Shown here piece after piece: positions 8,057 to 17,039 of a stretch of 64,000 nucleotides of DNA (positions are counted from its first letter, which is position 1; each line of letters opens with the position of its first letter). The DNA comes from DASPPF01 sp032906705. Lineage in GTDB: Archaea > Thermoproteota > Nitrososphaeria > Nitrososphaerales > Gagatemarchaeaceae. The stretch is taken from contig JAJTZC010000001.1 in the NCBI GenBank assembly GCA_032906705.1, positions 24,213 through 88,212 on the forward strand, given 5' to 3'. The notes under the pieces were generated by a model. It did not search any database, was not told the DNA's origin, and was given only the letters and a program-made list of their open reading frames with translations. The position numbers were made by a program, and so were the translations under genes.

Positions 8057-8767
8057 ATGACCTTGAAGATGACGGGAGGCGAAGCGTTGAAAAGACTCGC
8101 GTCGCTGCCATCATTCAGCTCGGGCTCGAAGGGGTTCGACCAGATTTTGGGCGGTGGGCTGAGGTCCGGCCGCGTCGTGGAGGTCTTCGGCAAGAGCAAC
8201 TCGGGAAAGACCCAGTTGGCAATGCAGGCGACACTGATGGTCGCGGGGGCCGGGCGGACGGCGGTCTTCATCGACTGCGAGGGGACGTTCAGGCCTGAGA
8301 GGGTGGAGAGGATGGCCAAGGCGAGGGGGCAGGACGTGCGAGGGCTCCTGGACAGAATCGAGTACTTGAGGGTCAGGACCGCAGCGGCCCAGGCCGACGC
8401 GGTGCGCGCTCTCGCCAAGAGTAAGGAGACGAGCCAGGCCGTGCTGGTCGTCCTGGACACGTTCACCAGGAACTTCTCACTGGACTACCCAGGAAGGGCG
8501 AATCTCCCGCGCAGGCAGGGGGCCCTCGACGTCCACCTGAGCGAGATCGCGAGAGACGCATTCCTGAACGGACGAGCCTACCTGCTCGCGAACAGGGTCA
8601 CGTTCTCTCAGACCGCAGGGGAGACGAGGATCGGAGGGAGGACGATGGAACAGCTGGTCCACATGTCTCTCCATCTCGAAAGGGACAGGGGCGAGACGAA
8701 GATCACGGACGTTTCGGACGGAAGGTCATTGAGCCTTGGGACGATCAGCGACCGCGGGTTCGACTGA
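8057..8767 (+). CDS. RecA-superfamily RadA paralogue (RadB/aRadC-like)
   Basis: The 236-residue protein is a RecA-fold ATPase without the N-terminal HhH domain of RadA. Walker A is GKSNSGKT (about residues 46-53), an acidic AVFIDCEGTF segment follows, and Walker B lies at VLVVLDTFTRNFSLDYPG. It resembles RadB or the aRadC family, which modulate RadA strand exchange. The bona fide radA is at 40511-41509. The ATG at 8057 lies about 26-30 bases downstream of CTAATAAAAG, so the transcript is near-leaderless. Confidence 0.85.
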   Translation: MTLKMTGGEALKRLASLPSFSSGSKGFDQILGGGLRSGRVVEVFGKSNSGKTQLAMQATLMVAGAGRTAVFIDCEGTFRPERVERMAKARGQDVRGLLDRIEYLRVRTAAAQADAVRALAKSKETSQAVLVVLDTFTRNFSLDYPGRANLPRRQGALDVHLSEIARDAFLNGRAYLLANRVTFSQTAGETRIGGRTMEQLVHMSLHLERDRGETKITDVSDGRSLSLGTISDRGFD

Positions 8768-8828
8768 TGATGGCCGCAAAGTTGGGAGCCTTAAATAACT
8801 TGGAATCGTCGCGGAAACGAGCGGAGCC

Positions 8829-9137
8829 GTGAACGAAGCAGTCGCGTCTGTCCTTGAATCCCTGAAGAAGTCTGATTTGGAAGAAGCGAAGAAGAAGGTG
8901 GAGCTCCTGCTGGCCCAAGCAAAGACCGAGAGAGAAAAGGGGAGCGTCCTGGCCGCTGCGGGGATTCTTGCCAGCCTTTCAAAGGGGAAGGAGGGAGGAA
9001 TGCAGAACTGGGACCAGGAGAAGCTTGTGAGGGCTGCCCAGTCGATAAGGAAGAGCCAGATGTCGGACGACTGGGACGTGGGCTACGCTGACACGTTGCT
9101 GGGATACGTCAAGCTGCTAAAGAAGGGTCAGAAGTAG
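8829..9137 (+). CDS. conserved hypothetical helical protein, 102 aa
   Basis: The function is not recognised. The product is predicted to be mostly alpha-helical and highly charged, with Lys/Glu heptad-like stretches (LKKSDLEEAKKKVELLL). A GTG start at 8829 follows a TTAAATAA box at about 8790-8797. The frame is real by codon use and by its own promoter. Its 3' end overlaps the convergent EMC6-like gene. Confidence 0.7.
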   Translation: MNEAVASVLESLKKSDLEEAKKKVELLLAQAKTEREKGSVLAAAGILASLSKGKEGGMQNWDQEKLVRAAQSIRKSQMSDDWDVGYADTLLGYVKLLKKGQK

Positions 9138-9392
9138 TATCCAGGTGAATAGGAAGAGCATCACGTAGCTCCCGATGCCTGTGCTGTAGAGCTTGGTCAG
9201 CTTCGCGGCTTCTAACTTCCTGTACCAGCCGTACTTCGCGATGTAGTAGGTCAGGAGGAAGACGAAGAGCCCGACAAGGATACCGTAGCTGAAGTCTAGG
9301 CCGGGAAGCCGGAACACGAAGTAGGCGACGACCCCCGCAGCGACTCCGGAACCAATCCGGAGCCAATAGAGCTTATCAAATGGGTTCCGCAT
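9117..9392 (-). CDS. EMC6-like small membrane protein
   Basis: The protein of about 91 residues has three hydrophobic segments and begins MRNPFDKLYWLRIGSGVAAG. The N-terminal (F/Y)W-L-R-I-G-x-G pattern followed by three helices is that of archaeal EMC6/Rab5-interacting-family proteins, relatives of the ER membrane complex subunit involved in membrane protein insertion. The ATG at 9392 is preferred over an ATG at 9446, because the longer form would overlap the divergent NFACT gene. Confidence 0.6.
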   Translation of the reverse strand: MRNPFDKLYWLRIGSGVAAGVVAYFVFRLPGLDFSYGILVGLFVFLLTYYIAKYGWYRKLEAAKLTKLYSTGIGSYVMLFLFTWILLLTLL

Positions 9393-9417
9393 GGCTCGAT
9401 TCTCGGCGGGGTGATTC

Positions 9418-11259
9418 TTGTTGGGAGAACTCTCAGGCATTGACATACTTCCCCTTGTAAGGGAGATTGACGAGACGCTGCGAGGAACCTACGTTAATAA
9501 TGTTTTTTCGATTGGGAGCGGCCAGGTTCTCCGGTTCAGGCGCCCTGGCTCAGAGGACTCCATGCTCGTGGTGTCGCCCCGATTCGGAGCCTGGATCTCG
9601 GAGAAGGTCGCAGAGCGGACCGAGACGACAGATTTCACCTCGAAGCTTCGGGCACAGGTCGGGAGGTCCAAGTTCGTAGGGGCAGGTCAGACGGACCTCG
9701 ACAGAATCTTTGACATCACCCTGGGAGAGGGGGATTCTCTCAGGCACCTCGTCCTCGAGCTGATGCCCCCAGGCAACATCGTCGTGACTGACGGCGAGGG
9801 CAAGATACAACTCCTGCTGAAGGAGGTGAGGTCCACGAAGAGGAGACTGTCAAGGGGAGGAAGGTACACGCCCCCACCCCAGGGGCGCCAGAGCCCGGAA
9901 GCCGTCACTGAAGAAGATGTCAGACAGGCGCTGGACCGAGAAAAGACTGTCGGGAGCGCGATAGGAAGGCACGTCGCACTTCCCAAGAAGTACGTGCGGG
10001 AGGTGCTTCGCAGGGTTGACCTGGAAGAGCTCACGGATTCTCGGGACCTACTGGGGAGGGCGGGCGAAATAGCGAAGGCTATCGGACAATTGGTCAAGGC
10101 CGCGAGGGACGCGCCCTCGCCTTGCTTGGCAGAAACCGATGGGGGCGAGGAGATTTTCGCAGTTCAGCCCACGGGAATAGCACCGAAGGAGTTGGCTGCC
10201 TCGGTCTCTGTTCTCTGCGATGAGATCTTCCTTCCTGCAATCCTGACAGAGGCGAGCTCGAAGCCAGACCCAGAGGACGAGCGGCGCAGGGAAATCGAGG
10301 TCACGATTGGTCGCCTCGAGAATCAAGAAAAAGAGATGACCGTGAAGGCACAAATGCTGAGGGAGTTGGCAGGGAGGGCCAAAGCATCGCGGAACCTCAC
10401 CGAGGCCTTGAAGCTCCTCGCCGAGGCTGGAGACAGCGGCAGTCGGGTTCTCCAAGCGCCCGAATCAAGGGAGGCAGTCTCTTCCAGGATCTATGGGTGG
10501 GCGAAGGACGCTGAGCGGAAGGCGGCGGAAGCCAAAGCCGCTGCAGCAACGCTCTCCCGCAAGAACGTCTCGAAAGGAGCGTCCCGCAGGAAGGCAACAA
10601 CCGAACTCAGGAGGAAGAGCGGCGAATGGTACGAGAAGTTCCGCTGGTTCATGACCACCGGAGGGAAGCTTGCCATCGGCGGGAGGGACGCACAATCCAA
10701 CGCGCTGCTGGTTAGAAGACACCTGGACGACGGCGACACGGTGTACCACGCAGACCTTTTCGGATCGCCCTTCTTTGTCCTGAAAGGTGGAAAGGGGCAG
10801 ACCCCTGCCGAGGTGCTAGAAGTCGCCCAAGCGACGGTGACATTCAGCAGCGCTTGGAAGACGGGGCTCGGGGCAGCGGACGCGTACTGGGTCGTCAAGG
10901 AACAGATAGGCACGGCGGCGCCGAGCGGCCAGTACTTGGCGAAGGGAAGCTTCATGATCACGGGCAAGAAGAACAAAGTGGAGCACTGCCTGGTCGAAGC
11001 AGCCGTCGGGATTGACCATATGGGCCGGGTCGTATCGGGGCCTGAGAGCGCCATAGCTGCATCCGCCATCGCCTACCTCGTACTCGTCCCCCACAGAGAG
11101 AAGGCTTCGCAGACGGCAAGCAGAGTGGCGCGGGACCTGGCCCTTCTGACGGTGCTTGATGCGAAAATCAACCTGGACGACGTGTTGAGGGCTCTGCCCC
11201 CGGGGGGAGGCAAGGTCACCCGAAAAGGGTCGCCACACCACGATGATAAGCCGAAATAA
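9418..11259 (+). CDS. rqcH: NFACT-family ribosome quality control protein (RqcH/Rqc2 homologue)
   Basis: The 613-residue protein has the NFACT order: NFACT-N (LSGIDILPLVREIDETLRGTYV at the start, then GWISEK-like AWISEKV), HhH, a central coiled coil (about 285-400, rich in Glu/Lys/Arg) and the C-terminal NFACT-R domain (KFRWFMTTGGKLAIGGRDAQSN). The family binds obstructed large ribosomal subunits and, in bacteria and eukaryotes, directs C-terminal tailing of the stalled nascent chain. The TTG start removes most of the overlap with the divergent EMC6-like gene. The next gene, etfD, follows after 24 bases but is functionally unrelated. Confidence 0.92.
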   Translation: MLGELSGIDILPLVREIDETLRGTYVNNVFSIGSGQVLRFRRPGSEDSMLVVSPRFGAWISEKVAERTETTDFTSKLRAQVGRSKFVGAGQTDLDRIFDITLGEGDSLRHLVLELMPPGNIVVTDGEGKIQLLLKEVRSTKRRLSRGGRYTPPPQGRQSPEAVTEEDVRQALDREKTVGSAIGRHVALPKKYVREVLRRVDLEELTDSRDLLGRAGEIAKAIGQLVKAARDAPSPCLAETDGGEEIFAVQPTGIAPKELAASVSVLCDEIFLPAILTEASSKPDPEDERRREIEVTIGRLENQEKEMTVKAQMLRELAGRAKASRNLTEALKLLAEAGDSGSRVLQAPESREAVSSRIYGWAKDAERKAAEAKAAAATLSRKNVSKGASRRKATTELRRKSGEWYEKFRWFMTTGGKLAIGGRDAQSNALLVRRHLDDGDTVYHADLFGSPFFVLKGGKGQTPAEVLEVAQATVTFSSAWKTGLGAADAYWVVKEQIGTAAPSGQYLAKGSFMITGKKNKVEHCLVEAAVGIDHMGRVVSGPESAIAASAIAYLVLVPHREKASQTASRVARDLALLTVLDAKINLDDVLRALPPGGGKVTRKGSPHHDDKPK

Positions 11260-11283
11260 CCCGTCCTGTCGAGACCGTGCGGT

Positions 11284-13299
11284 TTGACCGTACCTGTCAG
11301 AGAGATCCTCATTCAGAACTACTTCCCCTACGCATTGGAGGTCATGTACGCAGCTTTCTTCATCGCTGGGTTGGTCATGCTCTACGGGCTCTACAGGCAC
11401 CTGCGGGGCTACGGCATAGGCCTCAGGCAGTTCCTTTCGCTCTCAACCGAGGATTTCACAACCAAGGTCGGGCGTTTCCTCGAATTCGGACTCGGCCAAA
11501 GGAAAGTGCTTCGCGACAGGGGAGGTGGAGTAATGCACGGTGCGCTGTTCTACGGCTTCCTGATGCTCCTGGCCTATACGACGCTCATTTTCGTGCAGAA
11601 CGACCTTCTCCCGCTCCTCACGCCTTACACCTTCGTGCGGGGCCCTAGCTATCTGGCCCTTGAGTTCCTTGGAGACACCCTTGGTATCGCCTTTATCGTC
11701 GGCCTGATGATTGCGATATACAGGCGATTCGTCGCGAGGCTCGAGAAGCTCGAGACCAAGAGAGACGACTATCTAATCTTGGGCATGCTGGTCTGGATTG
11801 GCGCCTCAGGGTTCATAATCGAGGCGCTGAGGTTCCTGATCTTGCCCGTCAGCTGGACCCCCTTCTCTCCCGTGGGGGACGCGCTTTCGACGCTTTTCGC
11901 ATACTCGCCCGTGCCGCTCGACGGGCCTGGGCTCTACCAGGCGTTCTGGTGGACCCACATGTTCTCCGTCATGACACTGATCGCCATCACACCGTACACC
12001 AAGCTGGTGCACGTCTTCACATCTGGATTCAACGTCGCACTGGCGCCAGTCAAGTCCATGGGGAAGCTGAACACCCCGTTCAACCTGCAGGAGATGCTCC
12101 AGAGCGAGCAGGTAGAGACCCCGAAGAACGTGAAGAGCACGCGCGAGCTCTCCCCTCTTCAGCTGCTCGCCCTGGACGCGTGCACCAACTGCGGCAGATG
12201 CCAGGAGGTCTGTCCCGCCTACGCGAGCGGCAGGGACCTCTCGCCGAGGATCGTCGTCCAGGACCTCGGCCACGATATGAATGTCCCTGGCGCGGGAGAC
12301 GTCTTCTCGAAGGGCGTGATCAGGGAGTCGGAGCTGTGGGCCTGCACGATGTGCAATGCGTGCGTCTCAGTGTGTCCAGTTTTCATCGACCCAGTCGGAT
12401 ACATCCAAGAGTTTAGGCGCACCTTGGTCAACGAGAGCAGGCTCGACGGGAAGAAGAAGATCTTCCTGGAGAGCATAGGCAGGTACGGGAACCCGTTCGG
12501 ACTGCCCCCCGCGGACAGGCAGACCTGGCTCACAGAACTGGGCGTCAAGACGATAGCCGAGAACCCCAACGCCGAGTACCTGTATTGGGTAGGTTGCCAG
12601 TCGAGCTACGACCTGAGGAGCAGAAATGTGGCAAAGTCGGTGGTCAAGATTCTGAACGAGGCGGGGGTCAGCTTCGCGGTGCTCGGCAGCGAGGAGACGT
12701 GCACCGGCGAACCCGTGAGGAGAATGGGCGAGGAGGGGAGGTTCCAAGAGCTCGTGATTAAGAACCTAGCCACCCTGCAGAAGCATGGAGTCAAGAAGGT
12801 GGTCGTCCACTGCGCCCACTGTTTCAACACTTTTCGGAACGAGTACCCCGAGTTCGGGGGGAACTTCGAGGTCGTGCATCATTCTCAGCTCATAGCGCGA
12901 CTAATCGAGGACGGGAGGCTGAAGCCAGGGCGACTGGATACAAAGGTGACATTCCATGACCCGTGCAACCTAGGAAGGACAAACGGCGTCTTCGAGGAGC
13001 CTCGGGATGTGCTGTCTTCAATGGGCGGGGTTGAGCTCCGGGAAATGAAGCGTTCGAGGGAGGCTAGCTTCTGCTGCGGAGGTGGCGGGGCCAACGTCTG
13101 GTACAACGTTGAGGAAAAGAAGAAGGTGAGCGTCATCAGGGCAGAGGAGGCTGCAGCGACCGGTGCCCAGACGCTTGCGGTCGGCTGTCCCTTCTGCATC
13201 ACAATGTTCGAGGACGCCTTCAAGACAATCGGCGGGCAAAGCCCGGAGGTCAAGGACATCGCTGAGCTGGTGGCGGAGTCTCTGGGGGAACAAGGATGA
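11284..13299 (+). CDS. etfD: membrane Fe-S ETF:menaquinone oxidoreductase (EtfD type)
   Basis: The N-terminal about 270 residues of this 671-residue protein form a nitrate-reductase-gamma/cytochrome-b-like bundle of five to six membrane helices. A ferredoxin module with two CxxCxxCxxxCP clusters follows (CTNCGRCQEVCP at about 300 and CTMCNACVSVCP at about 353). Two HdrD/GlpC-like cysteine modules come last (GCQSS...ETCTGEP...CAHC, and DPCNLG...CCGGGG...GCPFC). This architecture matches the EtfD/EMO proteins that pass electrons from ETF to menaquinone. etfA, etfB, an acyl-CoA dehydrogenase and a MenA-type prenyltransferase lie within 10 kb. A start at TTG 11284 is read. The next gene overlaps by four bases. 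Confidence 0.88.
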   Translation: MTVPVREILIQNYFPYALEVMYAAFFIAGLVMLYGLYRHLRGYGIGLRQFLSLSTEDFTTKVGRFLEFGLGQRKVLRDRGGGVMHGALFYGFLMLLAYTTLIFVQNDLLPLLTPYTFVRGPSYLALEFLGDTLGIAFIVGLMIAIYRRFVARLEKLETKRDDYLILGMLVWIGASGFIIEALRFLILPVSWTPFSPVGDALSTLFAYSPVPLDGPGLYQAFWWTHMFSVMTLIAITPYTKLVHVFTSGFNVALAPVKSMGKLNTPFNLQEMLQSEQVETPKNVKSTRELSPLQLLALDACTNCGRCQEVCPAYASGRDLSPRIVVQDLGHDMNVPGAGDVFSKGVIRESELWACTMCNACVSVCPVFIDPVGYIQEFRRTLVNESRLDGKKKIFLESIGRYGNPFGLPPADRQTWLTELGVKTIAENPNAEYLYWVGCQSSYDLRSRNVAKSVVKILNEAGVSFAVLGSEETCTGEPVRRMGEEGRFQELVIKNLATLQKHGVKKVVVHCAHCFNTFRNEYPEFGGNFEVVHHSQLIARLIEDGRLKPGRLDTKVTFHDPCNLGRTNGVFEEPRDVLSSMGGVELREMKRSREASFCCGGGGANVWYNVEEKKKVSVIRAEEAAATGAQTLAVGCPFCITMFEDAFKTIGGQSPEVKDIAELVAESLGEQG

Positions 13300-14048
13300 A
13301 GTGCAACGTCAAGAGGGAACTACGGTCAGGAAAGGTCACCCTCGGGACGTGGGTGACCATAGCTCACTCCGACGTGCCAGATATCTTCGAGGCACTGGGC
13401 TTTGACTGGCTCGTCTTCGACACCGAGCACGGCCCCATGAGCGCGGAGAGCCTGGCGACACTGATCCAGGCGGTCGACTGCGAGAAGGTCTGCCCCATAG
13501 TGCGGGTGGGTGCCATAGACCAGTACCTCATCAAGTCTGCCTTGGACATGGGCGCCCACGGGGTCGTTTGTCCTCTGGTCAACTCGAAGAAGGACGCGAA
13601 GGCGGCGGGGAGCTTCGTGAAGTATCCGCCTCTTGGAGTGCGGGGAGTGGGGCCGAGGAAGGCTGCCGACTACGGGCTCGCTTTCGCTGACTACATCAGG
13701 ACGGCAAACGAGTCGACACTGCTGGTCGCGCAGATAGAGACACAACAAGCTCTCGAGAACGTTGAGAGCATCCTAGCCGTCCCCGAGGTCGATGTGGCTT
13801 TCGTCGGGCCTTCTGACCTCACCATGTCTCTCGGCCTCCTCGACGACAGGTCCAATCCGAAGGTGTTGAACGCCATGAAGGCTGTTGTGCGAAGCTGCGA
13901 AAGCAGGCACAAGGTTCCAGGCACTCTTGCAGCGACCCCGGATGAAGCGAAGCGGGCTGCCTCCCTCGGGTTCAGGTTCATCGGTCTCGGCTCCGACACG
14001 CGGTTCCTGATCAGTGGAGCGAGGCCGTTCATTGACTCTGTGAAGTAG
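13296..14048 (+). CDS. HpcH/HpaI-family aldolase
   Basis: This 250-residue class II (metal-dependent) aldolase belongs to the 2-oxo-3-deoxy acid/HpaI family. DWLVFDTEHGPMS near residue 40, IVRVGAIDQYLIKSALDMGAHGVVCP, the metal ligand region QIETQQALENVESILAVPEVDVAFVGPSDL and LGSDTRFL match the family. The substrate, a 4-hydroxy-2-oxo acid, cannot be told from sequence. The ATG overlaps the etfD stop (ATGA), indicating translational coupling. Its 3' end overlaps the convergent MFS gene by 20 bases. Confidence 0.85.
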   Translation: MKCNVKRELRSGKVTLGTWVTIAHSDVPDIFEALGFDWLVFDTEHGPMSAESLATLIQAVDCEKVCPIVRVGAIDQYLIKSALDMGAHGVVCPLVNSKKDAKAAGSFVKYPPLGVRGVGPRKAADYGLAFADYIRTANESTLLVAQIETQQALENVESILAVPEVDVAFVGPSDLTMSLGLLDDRSNPKVLNAMKAVVRSCESRHKVPGTLAATPDEAKRAASLGFRFIGLGSDTRFLISGARPFIDSVK

Positions 14049-15267
14049 TGACTTGCATCGCGTCGAGGCGGGCTAGCGGCCTGGCGACAATGCTGGCAAC
14101 TCCGAAGGCGAGAATCACGATCCCTGAGAACAAGATTCCTGTGGTGACTCCGAAAGTAGCGGCGGAGTAGATCGCGAATAGGATTCCCGCAGGTACAGTA
14201 ACGTAGTCGAAGAAATGCTGGAGTCCGAAGAGCCGACCCATCAGCGGCTTCGGAACCGTCTGCTGGAAGTACGTGTTCTGCACTATGCTAATCAACGGTA
14301 TCGAAGCGCCGAACGCCGCTATCGCAAGGAGGGCCACGGGGAGAGTCCTTGCGAAGGAGGTCAGAGTGATGAAGATTCCCATGCCAAACATGGAGCAGAC
14401 GACCGACAGCCTGCGCCTCCGAAGCCCCCTTCGCCCGAGATATGCTGAGACGGCCAAGATTCCAACTGCGCTCAACGCGTTCAGGGCCCCATATCCCGCG
14501 CTCCCTGAATTCAGAACGTCGCGGGCGAAGATGATGCAGTAGACATACCAGAAACCTCCAAGGCCGAAGTTGACGCCCCCAACCAGAAGGCTCAGCCACA
14601 CAAGCTCCGCCCGCGACCTGAAGTAGGCCCAACCCTGGCGGAACTCACTCCTCCAGTTTCCTACCGCGCCGAGAGTCTTGGCGACAGTCGGGACGCGCAT
14701 AAGCAACAGGGCCACCACAAGCACAAGGAAGCTGACGCTGTCGATAGAAAGAGAGGCGGCGATGCCGAGCGCGTAGATGGCGACGCCTGCGGCTGCAGGG
14801 CCGACGATGCTGTCGACCTGGAGGGTTGCAGTGAACGACGAGTTGGCCGCGAACAAAGATTCAGCCCCGACGAGGAGAGGCAAGACCGCCTGAGACGCAA
14901 TGTCGAAGACGGCGCCTATGAGGCCGACAAGGAAGGAGACGACGTACACGAGCGGCGCCGAGGCTAGACCGAACACGACTGCTGCAGCAAGAAGGCCGAA
15001 GAGGATTCCCCGGGAGACCTCAGTCAGCAGCATCAGCCTCCTCTTGTCGTATCTGTCCACGAAGACCCCGCCCCACAGCCGTACGACTGACCTGGGAATC
15101 AGGAAGAAGAGCCATGTCACGCCAAGGCTGAAGACTGAGCCAGTCGCGGTGTAGACAAGCCACGAAATGGCAAGCTCGCCGAAGTAGTCGCCGAATTCGG
15201 AAAAAGCCCTGCCGCCCAATAGGTAAAGGAAGTTCCGGTTGCTGCGGAGACTCCCGCTCCCTCGCAA
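14029..15267 (-). CDS. MFS transporter
   Basis: The 412-residue protein has about 12 membrane helices and MFS signatures, including a loop 2-3 motif (LWGGVFVDRYDKRRLM). It resembles the MFS_3/enterobactin-exporter-like branch, often annotated as drug or metabolite efflux. The substrate is unknown. TTG at 15267 lies about 26 bases downstream of GCTTATCTAAC, which fits a leaderless start. Similar efflux proteins begin with the RNFLYLLGGRAFSEFGD pattern seen here. Confidence 0.85.
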   Translation of the reverse strand: MRGSGSLRSNRNFLYLLGGRAFSEFGDYFGELAISWLVYTATGSVFSLGVTWLFFLIPRSVVRLWGGVFVDRYDKRRLMLLTEVSRGILFGLLAAAVVFGLASAPLVYVVSFLVGLIGAVFDIASQAVLPLLVGAESLFAANSSFTATLQVDSIVGPAAAGVAIYALGIAASLSIDSVSFLVLVVALLLMRVPTVAKTLGAVGNWRSEFRQGWAYFRSRAELVWLSLLVGGVNFGLGGFWYVYCIIFARDVLNSGSAGYGALNALSAVGILAVSAYLGRRGLRRRRLSVVCSMFGMGIFITLTSFARTLPVALLAIAAFGASIPLISIVQNTYFQQTVPKPLMGRLFGLQHFFDYVTVPAGILFAIYSAATFGVTTGILFSGIVILAFGVASIVARPLARLDAMQVTTSQSQ

Positions 15268-15339
15268 TAATCACAAAGAATCGGTCGGGTTAGATAAGCG
15301 TAATCGGAAATTGAGGGTGGGCAGTCGCAGTCGCGGAGG

Positions 15340-16272
15340 TTAGGGCTTCCTAGATGCCAGGGCGCGCCGTAGGGCTGGGACTATCTGATACAGGTCACCG
15401 ACAACGCCATAATCGGCAGCCTGGAAGATGGGGGCGTCCTTGTCCGAGTTAATCGCAGCGATTATCCTGGAGTCCTTGATGCCCGCGACATGCTGGAGCT
15501 GACCCGAAATACCCACGGCCAGATAGAGGTCTGGGCGCACAGTCACTCCTGATAAGCCGATGTGACACTCCTCCGGCAACCATCCGAGGTCTGAGGAGAG
15601 AGGGCGCGAGCACCCGACCGCTCCACCGAGCTCTTGAGCAAGGCCTTCAATCATGGGGAGGTCCTCCTTTCTCCTAATCCCCCTTCCTACCGACACTATG
15701 ATCTTTGCGCTCTTCAAGTCAACGGCGCCGACCTGTTTCTTCGTGGTTTGGAGCAGCCTGACCTTCGAAGAGATCTCGCCCACGTCCAACTCTTCCACAG
15801 CTGAGGGTCCGGCAGCGGCGGGCGAGTATGCCCCGAGCATAACCGTAGCAACGCACGGTAGCGGAGTGCTCATTTTGGCGAGCACCTTCCCCGCGAACAC
15901 GTTCCGCTCTCCGACAAGCATCTGACCCGAGATTGCGAAACGGAAGGCGTCGCTCATGCAGCCTGTCCCCAGCTTCGTCGCAAGCCTCGAGGCTATCTCC
16001 TTCCCCTGCTTCGTCGCGCTGACGAGTATCACAGAGGGGCTCAACTTCTTCGCGGCGCGGTAGATTGCCTCGGCCACTACCTCAGGAAGGGAGGATGCAG
16101 TCGAACCGCTCCTGAGGACGAGCTTCTTCCTGGTCCTGACTCCGGTCCTCGCCTGCCCGAACTCAACTACTACCGCCTCGCCCCCGACCGAGTCTGCGAT
16201 GCTGGTCGCAGCTTCGGAAACCTCGTTTGCATGGTCATCTGATTCGGAGTAGGACCAGACCAGTACACTCAT
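15340..16272 (-). CDS. etfA: electron transfer flavoprotein alpha subunit
   Basis: The 310-residue protein shows the ETF-alpha FAD-binding C-terminal domain: VSVGRGIRRKEDLPMIEGLA, GCSRPLSSDLGWLP, ISGQLQHVAGIKDSRIIAAINSDKDAPIF. ETF accepts electrons from acyl-CoA dehydrogenases. Its ATG overlaps the end of etfB by four bases. The gene order acd-etfB-etfA is a single transcription unit on the minus strand. Confidence 0.95.
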   Translation of the reverse strand: MSVLVWSYSESDDHANEVSEAATSIADSVGGEAVVVEFGQARTGVRTRKKLVLRSGSTASSLPEVVAEAIYRAAKKLSPSVILVSATKQGKEIASRLATKLGTGCMSDAFRFAISGQMLVGERNVFAGKVLAKMSTPLPCVATVMLGAYSPAAAGPSAVEELDVGEISSKVRLLQTTKKQVGAVDLKSAKIIVSVGRGIRRKEDLPMIEGLAQELGGAVGCSRPLSSDLGWLPEECHIGLSGVTVRPDLYLAVGISGQLQHVAGIKDSRIIAAINSDKDAPIFQAADYGVVGDLYQIVPALRRALASRKP

Positions 16273-17039
16273 TTTTGGAGTACACCCTCCGATGCAAGAG
16301 CGTCGACCAGCTTCTTGGCCGCCTCCTCCGGCGTTCCCTCGATAACGAGATGTCTTCTGTTCATCGCCTGTGCGCTCATCGAGATTACCCCCACGTTTCC
16401 ACCTGAGAGGCCTGCTGGTCCTAGCGTTTCCAAGGTCACGTCCTGGACGGGCTTCTTCGCAGCCTGCATTATCTGGATCAGTGTCGGGTACCTCGGTTCG
16501 TTGATTTCACTGACCACGGAGACAACAAAAGGGAGGGGACACTCGACGGACCTGAGGCTCTCCTCGAGCGATTGCTCCACCTTTGCGACCCCTGTCGAGA
16601 TTTCTATCTTCCTTGCGTACCCGACATACGGGAGTGCAAGAAGCTCGCCCAACATGGGGGGAACCTGACCTGTATAGCTGTCCGAGGACCCTTCGGCACA
16701 GATCACTACCTCAAATGTTCCCGCCCACCTGATGGCAGCTGCCAGTGCGCGTGCGGTCCCCAGCGAGTCCATCGTTCCCAGCTCGGCGAGCACGTGGACA
16801 GCCCCGTCAGCCCCCATCGCGAGCGCCTCCTTGAGCGTCTTCTTGGCGTCCGGGCTCCCCACTGTGAATATGACGACCTCGCCGCCGTGAGCCGACTTCA
16901 TCCGCACGGCCTCCTCGACCGCGTTCTTGTCGAACGTGCTCATCTTCGAGGGCGCCCCCGCCAAGATAGGCTTCCCTTCTTGGTCAGTCCTGAGCTCGGA
17001 TTCGTCCACTGCATGCTTGACGCAGACAGCTATCCTCAA
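16269..17039 (-). CDS. etfB: electron transfer flavoprotein beta subunit
   Basis: The 256-residue protein starts with the family pattern (L)RIAVCVKHAVDESELR and continues with DKNAVEEAVRMK, GADGAVHV and the conserved ADP/AMP-binding stretch ICAEGSSDSYTGQVPPMLGELL. The TTG at 17039 overlaps the TGA of the upstream acyl-CoA dehydrogenase (TTGA), so translation is probably coupled. A longer in-frame extension is open but would lie inside the dehydrogenase gene and is rejected. Confidence 0.93.
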   Translation of the reverse strand: MRIAVCVKHAVDESELRTDQEGKPILAGAPSKMSTFDKNAVEEAVRMKSAHGGEVVIFTVGSPDAKKTLKEALAMGADGAVHVLAELGTMDSLGTARALAAAIRWAGTFEVVICAEGSSDSYTGQVPPMLGELLALPYVGYARKIEISTGVAKVEQSLEESLRSVECPLPFVVSVVSEINEPRYPTLIQIMQAAKKPVQDVTLETLGPAGLSGGNVGVISMSAQAMNRRHLVIEGTPEEAAKKLVDALASEGVLQK

